This document shows positions 1 through 9,072 of a DNA stretch of 27,272 nucleotides, one piece after another. Within the stretch, counting starts at the first letter, position 1. Every line of letters begins with the position of its first letter. The notes below the pieces were generated by a model. The model made no database searches and was not told where the DNA came from. It saw only the letters and a list, made by a program, of their open reading frames with translations. This DNA comes from Ascoidea tarda (nom. inval.) (Eukaryota; Ascomycota; Saccharomycetes; Ascoideales; Ascoideaceae), in contig JAKTTS010000182.1 of the NCBI GenBank assembly GCA_030560485.1, forward strand, positions 1 through 27,272, given 5' to 3'. Both the position numbers and the translations under genes were made by a program.

Positions 1-103
1 TGTTATTGCCATTATTGTTAGCATTATCACGATTGTTTAGAAAGCTGTTGGCAAGATTTTGTAACATTGGATTGTTCATGAGATCAGCAAGGTTTGGAGC
101 AGT
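1..103 (-). pseudogene. Orphan C-terminal fragment resembling Sgt2 co-chaperone
   Basis: Read leftward from about 103, the minus strand encodes APNLADLMNNPMLQNLANSF and then an Asn-rich stretch that runs off the window. From memory this matches the last conserved block of yeast Sgt2 (PNLSDLMNNPALRNMAGNLF), the tail-anchored-protein (GET pathway) co-chaperone. In Sgt2 about 300 residues, including the TPR domain, precede this block. Here the frame is closed by TAA at 134-136, no TPR-like coding follows to the right, and no AG acceptor lies between that stop and the conserved block, so splicing into it looks impossible. The only ATG is at 77-79, inside the block. I read it as a gene relic or rearrangement end. 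A new short gene starting at that ATG and continuing outside the window is possible. Confidence 0.45.
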
Positions 104-1460
104 GAAGGCAAAACAAAAATATAGTAAAAAAGATTACAACCACCACCCACTCAATATTAATAATACGAATTTAACAAAGATTACTTTTCTTTGATTCATC
201 TATGTTTCTCAGTTGGCTCTTTGAAGTTTCTATCTTGTTTTTATCGTGTACCTTTTTTTTATTCATGGTTCTTTTATGCTTTTAGTTTGCTTAAAAAACA
301 ATAGCAATTACGTCACACAAACACTTGGTAACACCCGAAGTTCCTCTTATAACAAACAATCACTAAACCGACATTGCTAATGAATATTGTATCAATCTAC
401 CATAAATTTCATCTTCACCAATTTCACTACTCTTTGGAATTGCTTTACAGATCAGTACACTATTCCTATTTTTATTGCAAAAATTCATTACCTACTCATT
501 CCCCTTAGCACAAATTTAACACAAATTCAATACAAAAATTATAACCTGAACTCATTTACGGTAAACAGTTAATACTCAATTGTCAAAAATCATTGCTCAA
601 AACATCAACTGTTAGCAAAACCAAAAATAGTTCACCCACAACTGGTGAGTACATCTTATTAGCTCCTATCTTTCAAGCACATTTGCAGCCTCTGGAGCTG
701 TGCTACGGTGAACAGCTATGATACAAATTGGCATGCTTATCTTGATGAAAGTTCGATTGAATAGCATTTTAAACACCCATGAATTCGATGATCTTATGCA
801 TCCAGTAAACAATATCCCGAAATTTAGAAAAATTTTTACACCAAATATTTTAGTATGGAACAACTTCAATAGGACCTTAATTGAGACAAGTAAAGTAATT
901 ACTTTGCGAGGAGAGTCCAGTTTGTGCGGATTTGCAATCCTCAAAGACAATAATATATTTACAAAAGCAGATTCAAATGCACTATAATTAGTTTCTCATA
1001 ATTAACAGTCTTTTAGATAACAAGATTTATCTTTAGAATTTTTATTCTATCTATTGGACATGGTTAGTTTCTTTACTTCTCAACTGAAGGAAAACAAAAA
1101 TTGAAACCACAGCAATCCAGATTACTTCATCTCCAAGTATGTTTTCCAATTTTTCCTAACTGTCTCAATTCTCAACAAAGGCCGTATACATTTAGGTATG
1201 ATGTGGAGAAAAAATGTAATCCACAACAATTAAAGTCATCATTGATGGCTTTTATAATTTCAAATAAACTGATATATTTATTATCATCATTTGTATAGAT
1301 TTATCAATAATGGTTTTTGTTTGGGAACCAAAGAACAAATGTAAGGAAAGATAAATTTGGACTTGGTGGTGAAAATTCTTTTCCAAACCTAAAAAAATCT
1401 CCATAAAACGACCCTCAGAGAAAGCATGACAAAAATGGCAACCAACCATGTGAATCTTCT
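104..1460. other. Gene-free stretch left of the aminotransferase pseudogene
   Basis: I see no supportable gene in these 1.36 kb. The longest open stretches (about 90 codons on both strands near 666-987) have no recognisable motif and no strong start context. The stretch could hold further decayed gene remains, since it lies between two broken genes, but I could not identify a parent. Confidence 0.5.
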
Positions 1461-2666
1461 TTATTCATTACTTTTAGAAGTTTTAGACCCAAAAGATTTC
1501 AAAGCTTCCTCCAAAATAGATAAGCCATTCGAAACGTCATTGAAGCTGTTTCCAAACGCAATTCTAAGAAATCCTGGATACCCAAAAGTATCACCAGGAA
1601 CAACAAGTACTTTGAAATCCAACGCTAACGATTCTGCTAATTTGACGGTATCAATCTCTGGATGCAAAATTCGTATGAAACACGTTGTACCGGCACTTGG
1701 GGAAGCAAAACAAACCAATTTGGAGTTTTGATTAACAAATCGTTCTACAACTTGTGGATTTTTCAATATTAAATCTTTGTTTCTTTTTAAAATAAATGCA
1801 GCATTTTCCAAAACATACTGAGCAATTAAGTCATCCACCAAGAAAACTGAAATTATATTGTAATCCCGTTTACATAAACAGTCAGTAATTAATTCAGCGT
1901 CTTTGGTTATTATCCAACCGAGTCGAATTCAAGCAAAAGAAAATATCTTTGAGGTTGAGCTGGTTGATAAACCCTTGAAGTAAAGTGTCGCAATTGAACT
2001 AGGAGTGGCATCCTGATCCTCTATCAAATGAAATAAAGGTCTGTAAGCTTCATCTGACAAAATATAAATTCCGTGTTTTTCGGCCAAGTTAATAATTGAT
2101 TTTAAAACGTCATCATCAAAAACCGTGCCGGTGGGATTGTTTGGATTATTGATAATGATCAATTTGGTATTATCCTTAATGCTAGACTTAATGGAATGAA
2201 GAAGTTCGGTTTTGGAGTACCAAGCTTTAGTTGATGGGTTAAAGGAAAGCCTAACTTCGGACACTTCTCCCTTAAATACCTTGGGAAGAGAATTCAATTG
2301 TTGGTAGATTGGATTGAGAACAACCACATGATCATTTGTATCAATTAAGCTGTATATTGCTAAGAAATTCGCTCCAATTGCGCCATTGGTAATCACCACA
2401 TCATCTTTTGTGAATTTGTTGACTGTGATGCCATCATTGTTGTTGTAGAAATCTGCTATAAGAGTTCTTAGCTTATCTGACCCTCTGATCCATGTGTACT
2501 GCATTCTCTTTCCAAGCAATTCATTTGTGTCAAACTTGTTGTTGAAAAGCTGCTCCAACTCATCTAAAGACAATAAATAGCAGCATGTTTCACCCAAATT
2601 ATAGTCAATGGCGCCTTCATACTTGTCCATGAACTGCTAAAGAGCAAAAGGTTCCTGCAAAACCAT
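1461..2666 (-). pseudogene. PLP-dependent class I/II aminotransferase with two in-frame stops
   Basis: A fold-type I aminotransferase of about 401 codons, interrupted twice. Read from the ATG at 2664-2666 it begins MVLQEPFAL, then TAG (2637-2639, codon 10), then QFMDKYE and NLGETCCYLLSLDEL, an N-terminal pattern typical of a fungal family often labelled aminotransferase or capreomycidine-synthase-like. Catalytic landmarks are present: NNPNNPTG, the D-x-A-Y motif (Asp205, Tyr208), the PLP lysine (about Lys240) in STSSTSKIFSFA, and the carboxylate-binding Arg (about Arg368) in GFLRIAFG. Directly after SKIFSFA a TGA (1929-1931) stands where the family has Gly before IRLGW. Both stops are one base from the expected sense codons (GAG, GGA), and there is no frameshift. 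The rest is well preserved, so inactivation looks recent. Reinitiation at the ATG at 2630 could give only a 233-residue product. Read-through or a base-call error are alternatives. The substrate is unknown. Confidence 0.85.
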
Positions 2667-2754
2667 CTTCTCTAGGGACGAACTTGACGCGGTGCGCAGG
2701 ATGAAGCTGAAAATCGGGCGGTGGCGGTATTTCTGTTGTTAGAATAAAAACCAC

Positions 2755-2762
2755 CACGTGAC
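2755..2762 (-). promoter_or_regulatory. CACGTG E-box in Cbf1-type context
   Basis: The minus strand reads GTCACGTG, a full match to the yeast Cbf1 element RTCACRTG. It lies about 90 bases upstream of the aminotransferase ATG and 510 bases from NEO1. Pho4-type bHLH factors also bind CACGTG. Function is inferred from the motif only. Confidence 0.45.
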
Positions 2763-2842
2763 AGTGGCTAGACCGCGCTTAGTCAGCAGGCATGCTTCGG
2801 CATTCCCATGCATGAGATGCCGACGCATATCGTTGTGCTGCT

Positions 2843-2848
2843 CACGTG
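2843..2848. promoter_or_regulatory. Second CACGTG E-box
   Basis: A second CACGTG core, here in CTCACGTGCT context, about 88 bases from the first. Two such boxes in one divergent promoter are unlikely by chance in AT-rich DNA, which supports bHLH control of this region. Confidence 0.4.
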
Positions 2849-2860
2849 CTTTGGTGTGGC

Positions 2861-2872
2861 GGTGATATCACC
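2861..2872. promoter_or_regulatory. Perfect 12-base palindrome GGTGATATCACC
   Basis: GGTGATATCACC is a perfect dyad in the GC-rich half of the divergent promoter, 12 bases after the second CACGTG. It could bind a dimeric factor. I do not recognise the site. Confidence 0.3.
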
Positions 2873-3274
2873 AGCGCCCGCGCCCTGCACCGCCGCACTC
2901 CGGAAGGGGAATCGGTGCAAAGCCTTCAAAACACTTCCATCTTTTTGACCAACATCTTTCCGCTGTTCAGATATTGATTTGTTGGTGTTTTGTTCTTGCT
3001 GCTACGTTTAGGTGTATTGAGCTTTGTTTTCTTCAATTATTTTCCATCAGGTTCGCTTGTTACATGTTTCCTTGCTCCTGAGATTCTTCTCTAATTCACC
3101 TACTCTTGATTTTCCAACTATCCTCAGTTGTTATCATCCAGCTGAAGAATCACCCGATTAAGCTTTTCGTTTGGTCTTAACTTATCTTATATTTCTTCAA
3201 AGCAGATTCCGATTGCAGCTTTAAGAACTCACGTTTTGTCTTATTCCATCATTTAGCTAGGTTCAATTATTTAA

Positions 3275-3791
3275 ATGAATGTTCTAAACAAAAGCACTTC
3301 CGATAGAACCAATTTTTTTTCTTCATCAAACTCCCCCAGCTCTTTTTCCAAATCTTCACTTCCATCTAAAGTCAAAAGCTCAAACCACATTTCCAGATCT
3401 AATCAGAAATCTAAATCTAAACGAGATTCAAACTCAGCTTCGTCAATTTCAAGTTCAGAATTTGCTGAAACTCCATCAAATTCTAATATTCTCCAATTGG
3501 ATTCGTCAAATTTAGTGGATATTCAGCCAGATTTCAATCCATTTGAGGACATTAATCTAATCAATTACTCTTATAATAATAACAATTCTAGTAACACAAG
3601 TACCAATAAAGAATATCATCAAAAATCTTCTAGTTTACTGAATCTAAAAAAAAATCCCTCCTCAATTCCTTTGGATAATATGAATTTCAACACTAATAAT
3701 GCCAACTGGAAAAATGGAAACTTTTACTCTCGCTCAACGTCCTTTACTCTAAACCGATATCCAAATAATCAACATGATAGCTTTTATTTAA

Positions 3792-3832
<41 letters not shown>

Positions 3833-6800
3833 AATGAACGCAATCATTTCAACCACACTATTCTTGACAATAATAATGATAAAAGTAGTAATAATAACAG
3901 CAATTATAATTTCACCAATAATAATGATAATAATATCAATAACAATATCAATAACACTAATAGTGCTTTAGAATCCTCTATAAATATGGATGATACTACT
4001 CCCATTCTATCCACAAGTCAAGTCTCTAACTTTAATAAGAGCCAAAATCGCAGAAAAGCATTGCAGTCCGTTTGGTTGAATCTAAAAACTGCCTTCAAGT
4101 CCAAAAGTTCTATATCTTTACCTTTAGCTTCTTCACCTTTAAGAGACGATTCTTCCAACAATGTTAATAACCCAATACCAGAACTTTCAGAAAGAACTGT
4201 TTATCTTGGTGTTAGCAACTCAGGTTTTCCTCTGAATTCAATCTCCAATGCAAAATATTCCCCGCTAACCTTTATTCCAGTAATCTTGTATGACCAATTC
4301 AAATTCTTTTTCAACCTATATTTTTTGGTGGTTGCTTTGACTCAAGCTATTCCGATCTTGCGGATTGGCTATCTTTCTTCCTATATTGTTCCTCTTGCAT
4401 TTGTACTTTCTGTAACAATGTTCAAAGAAGCGGTTGATGATATTCAAAGAAGACGGAGAGATTCTGAATCCAATAACGAATTATACCAAGTTTTAACCAC
4501 AGATCCTAATAATCAAGTAATTAACGTCCAGAGTAAAAACTTGAAAGTAGGCGATCTAGTCAAAATACACAAAGGCAAAAGAATTCCTGCAGACATGATT
4601 CTTCTTCAATCGTCTGAATCGACTGGAGAATCTTTCATCAAAACAGATCAGCTAGATGGTGAAACCGATTGGAAACTACGAATTGCAATTCCTCTCACTC
4701 AATCTTTGTCTTATGAACAATTAAGTACCATTACTATCACCGCAAGTCCTCCAGCGAAATTTATTCATTCCTTTTTGGGAAAATTAGTCTACAATAATCA
4801 AACCATTCCTTTGAACATTGATAACACCCTTTGGGCAAACACTGTCTTGGCTTCAGGAAGTGCTGTTGGCTGTATAGTCTATACTGGTCCCCACACCAGA
4901 CAGTCCATGAATACAACCAAATCCACTGGCAAAACATGTTTGCTTGAATTGGAAATCAACTCGTTGTCAAAGATCTTGTGCTTTTCGGTTTTCATTCTTT
5001 CTGTTCTTCTTGTTTGCTTCAAACAAAATAAACAAGGCTGGTATATCGACATCATGAAATATCTCATTTTATTTTCCACCATCATTCCTGTTTCATTAAG
5101 AGTTAATTTGGATTTGGGAAAATCAGTTTACGCCCATCAAATTGAAAACGATAAAGCAATACCGGATACTATTGTCAGAACAAGCACTATTCCTGAGGAT
5201 TTGGGTCGAATTGAATATTTACTATCTGATAAAACTGGTACTTTGACTCAAAATGATATGGAACTCAAAAAGCTTCATTTAGGAACCGTCTCCTATGCCG
5301 GTGATTCAATGGATATTGTCAGTGACTATATTTCTAGTATAAGGTTTGAAAACTCATCTAATCATTTGGTAAATGGGGCCCCCAAAACAAGAAGAGATTT
5401 GTCTCAAAGGGTTAGAGATCTAATTACTACTCTAGCCATATGTCACAACGTCACCCCAACAATCGAGGATGGGAGCTTGAGCTACCAAGCTGCATCTCCT
5501 GATGAAATTGCTATTGTAAAATACACAGAATCGGTTGGATTGTCATTGTACAAGAGAGACAGAAACTCGGTCACATTGGTTCATAATGTTTCATCCAATT
5601 CTTTACATTTCGACATATTACAAGTATTTCCATTCAATTCTGACACAAAAAGAATGGGTATTATTGTGAAGGATAAACAAAAGGAAGAGTATTGGTTTTT
5701 AGAAAAAGGTGCTGATACCGTCATGAGTAAAATTGTTCAACACAATGACTGGTTGGATGAAGAAACTGGAAACATGGCTAGAGAAGGACTTCGAACTCTA
5801 GTTATTGGAAGAAAGAAACTAAGCAGTGATTTGTATCACACTTTCAAAAAAAAATATGAACAAGCATCTTTGTCGATGTACAATCGTGATTTGGAAATGG
5901 CAAGTGTTACCAGCAAATATCTCGAACATGATTTAGACTTGTTAGGCTTGACTGGAGTTGAAGATAAATTGCAAAAAGATGTGAAATCTTCAATTGAGCT
6001 ATTGAGAAACGCTGGAGTGAAAATATGGATGTTAACTGGTGATAAAGTTGAAACTGCCAGATGCGTTTCTGTCAGTGCAAAATTGATTTCGAGAGGTCAA
6101 TATGTTCATGTTATCACAAAATTAAACGAAAATCAGCATAATGTGTTGGAATCTATAGAGTATCTTAAAACCAATGCTGACGCTTGCTTGCTAATTGATG
6201 GGGAGTCTCTTGGTATTTTCATGAAATATTATAAACAAGAATTTTTTGACATTGTGGTGAAATTGCCGGTTGTTGTGGCATGTCGATGTACTCCCCAGCA
6301 AAAGGCCGATGTTGCACTGATGATTCGAGAAATTACAAAGAAAAGAGTCTGTTGTATCGGCGATGGTGGTAATGATGTATCAATGATTCAGTGTGCTGAT
6401 GTTGGAGTTGGAATTGTTGGGAAAGAAGGAAAACAGGCGTCTTTGGCTGCTGATTTTTCTATAACCCAGTTTTGTCACTTATCCAAATTATTATTATGGC
6501 ATGGAAGAAACTCTTACAAAAGATCAGCCAAACTAGCTCAGTTTGTAATCCATAGGGGCTTGATCATTTCTGTTTGTCAGGCTGTTTACTCGGTTTCCTC
6601 GTCATTTGAACCATTGGCTTTGTATCAAGGCTGGTTGATGGTTGGTTATGCTACTTTGTATACAATGGCTCCTGTTTTTTCTATGGTGTTGGATTGCGAT
6701 GTCAATGAAAGTTTGGCCAATATGTATCCTGAGTTGTACAAAGAGTTGACTGTTGGTAGATCGCTTTCTTATAAATCTTTTTTTGTTTGGTGCATACTTT

Positions 6801-7165
6801 CGTTTTACCAAGGATGCGTTATACAACTATTATCCCAAGAACTAACATCAATTGATCCTGTTCACTTTTTAACTATGGTTGCACTTAGCTTTACAGCCTT
6901 AATTTTTAATGAGTTGATAATGGTGGCAATTGAAATATATAGATGGACCAAAATTATGATTGGAGCCGAAATCTTAACGGCATTAATATTTATAATTTCA
7001 ATCCCATTTTTGGGAGACTATTTTGACTTGCAGTATGTTAGTTCATTCAAATTCCTCTGGCAAAGCATTCTTATTTTGGCTGTTTCTATTTTGCCAATAT
7101 GGGGCTTTAAAGCATTGAACAGAAAACTCAGACCACCAAACTATGCAAAAGTTCAACAAGTCTAG
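3275..7165 (+). CDS. NEO1: Neo1-type P4-ATPase (phospholipid flippase)
   Basis: A 1296-residue flippase. In yeast Neo1 moves phosphatidylethanolamine and other aminophospholipids to the cytosolic leaflet of Golgi and endosomal membranes, is essential, and works with Mon2, Dop1 and Any1. Residues 1-300 are low complexity (Ser/Asn-rich, Asp run at 174-186). The conserved core begins near 305 with SNAKYSPLTFIPVILYDQFK, leading into M1-M2 (about 340-390). Motifs in order: actuator DGET (461-464), phosphorylation motif DKTGT with Asp652, KGAD (811-814) in the nucleotide-binding domain, TGDK (921-924), and GDGGNDVS (1029-1036). M3-M4 lie at about 553-630 and M5-M10 at about 1095-1285. The stretch CADVGVGIVGKEGKQASLAA is characteristic of the Neo1/ATP9 branch. 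It is about 145 residues longer than S. cerevisiae Neo1 because of the N-terminus. The ATG at 3275 follows an A/T-rich leader. No intron is needed and all catalytic motifs are intact. Confidence 0.97.
3794..3832 (+). repeat. GAT trinucleotide repeat (13 units) coding poly-Asp
   Basis: Thirteen uninterrupted GAT codons within NEO1 encode an Asp run at residues 174-186, in the disordered N-terminal region. The pure repeat should be length-variable between strains. Confidence 0.95.
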
Positions 7166-8964
7166 ATTTTACTTTCGACTGGTTTTGTTGAATGGTGTTG
7201 TATTAACAGTGGCTTTTTGAGTATACACATTTATTTTTCTCGGAAGCTTATTTTTACGGATCCTACTTTATATAATTAATGAATATCAGCTGGTTCATTT
7301 AAAGGTTTACAGTACTGGTTTTTAATTTTGAGCTGAGTAGAATTATGACTCTTTATGTAGAGCAGCATTGTTTCCTTTGCGCAATTTAATCTAAAATGGT
7401 TTGCAAACTAGTTATTTCCCTAAAACAAAGACATCTGAACTGTAAATACTTCATGTAGTTATTCATATTGCCAATTGTGATGTGTGTCAAATATTTCATT
7501 TGCTTCACTCAAGTTGTGAAAACTTACGAATGACTTTTGCACTTCTTTCAACTCTATCACTGATCTAATGAAGGGTACTATGCTAAAAAAATATGTTTTA
7601 GTTTAGAAGCAATTGTACTTGGAAAGACTGAAGCTAATTCTTAAAGGCCTAATTACAACAGACTGACCGATGAGTTATTCATTATTTGAGCTTCAAAAGT
7701 TGTTTAGGGTTGGTACGTTTTAAAGAGCTTTGAGGAAGAAATAATGTATCAATCAAAAAAGAAAAGTAAAGCTAATTAATTAAAACAAGTTTATAGAACA
7801 AAATATCAATGGATAAATAAAAGTAAATTTTCTAATCCAAAAATGATTATCAGTGAATCACCACTATAGAAAAAAAAATAATATGAAAGAACATAAAAAA
7901 ACAAAAACAAAACAAAAACAAAAAGAAAACAAAAACAAACAAGATTAACTATATTTTCTAAAAGAAAAATAATGCTATTTCAAAGCAACAACTAACAAAG
8001 CTGAGTGGTTGATAAGACCAATCGCGATGCAATTCATTTCAATTGAATTAAAAACATTTTTATTGAGGAAATAATCATCAACAATTTCAAATATTAAAGT
8101 CTGTTAAGCAGATTCAACCAGATCTTTCATCGGTGATAGTATATCTAAAGATTTGTAATTTCAAAACCTCTCAAGTAGAATATTCTTTTCAATATGAAAG
8201 GAAAAAAATAGATTTGAATGAAAAAAGCAACAAAAAAAACATAATAACCAGTTTTGAGAAGCAGAAGGAAAATGTAACTGTATATTATAGTGAAATGAAA
8301 TGAACAACAATAAAGCAAAGATTTTATAACAATGAAGCAGGGTGTTTATTTGATTTTGAGTTATTTCGAATTTGAAGTGTTTGGTTATGAATTCATTGGT
8401 CATTTCTGGTTTACTTTCATTTCTTTGACAGCTCTTGAATGATAAATATAATAATGAATTTGACAAAAACAATAAAATGTGTTGGTGAATTATTTCAAAG
8501 TTAAATGGAAAGCGAATGGATTAATTTAAAAACAATAAAACAAATCAAAAAGCAAAAGATAAAATAAATCAAAAGTGTGGCCAGAAAATATAAAAACCTG
8601 ATGAATTAAATGCTAAATTTTTTTTTTTTGAAGTTATTGAATGAAAACAAAATATAAAGAAGACATTATTTAATGGAACGAAATCTTCTTTAGAATTATT
8701 CCAAGATAAAAAAAACAGATGAAAATAAAAAAAATAAGAAGTTAAGCAAAACAAAATTGAATTATTGTGTTTTAAAACGTTTTGACTTGAGAAGTTGTAA
8801 AATTATAATACAGATGCAAAATTGATGTAAACAAAAAAACAGTACTTTTATTATTGCAATACATTCAAATGATGCAGTTGAATTAAAACAAATAGGAATG
8901 TAGAAAGAACCTCATCAATTTGAAAATATAAAATATTGTGTAAACGGATGAATCCAAAGTGAAA
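7166..8964. other. 1.8-kb gene-free interval between convergent genes
   Basis: NEO1 and the Myb/SANT gene converge here. I see no gene. The DNA is A-rich on the plus strand, with AAAAAC-type repeats at about 7893-7940 and several short A runs. It must hold both 3' ends, but 1.8 kb is far more than convergent yeast genes usually need. A short GCTGAGTGGTTGATAAG near 8000 recalls a tRNA A-box but no matching B-box follows. Confidence 0.6.
7893..7940. repeat. A-rich AAAAAC-type simple repeat
   Basis: Imperfect repeats of AAAAAC and AAAAC with occasional G form a low-complexity tract between NEO1 and its convergent neighbour. No function is inferred. Confidence 0.7.
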
Positions 8965-9036
8965 TCACTGCTCAGTAGTATGGTTTCTCATGTTGATATT
9001 ATTGTTTATGATGTTGTTATTGTTGTTATTGTTGTT

Positions 9037-9072
<36 letters not shown>

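Larger units (their letters stand above)
2667..3274. promoter_or_regulatory. Divergent promoter between the aminotransferase pseudogene and NEO1
   Basis: This 608-base region splits in two. From about 2670 to 2910 it is GC-rich, with CACGTG boxes, repeated GGCGGT motifs and a GGTGATATCACC palindrome. From about 2930 to 3274 it is pyrimidine-rich on the plus strand, as expected of the NEO1 5' leader. Intact NEO1 starts at 3275, and the broken gene would have been driven from the other side. No clear TATA box was seen on the NEO1 side. Confidence 0.6.

Noticed and set aside
666-987. Frames of about 90 codons on both strands
   Set aside because: No motif, no family resemblance and no clear gene context; I could not tie them to a decayed parent gene.
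8000-8040. tRNA A-box-like GCTGAGTGGTTGATAAG
   Set aside because: No B-box or acceptor-stem pairing follows within tRNA distance.
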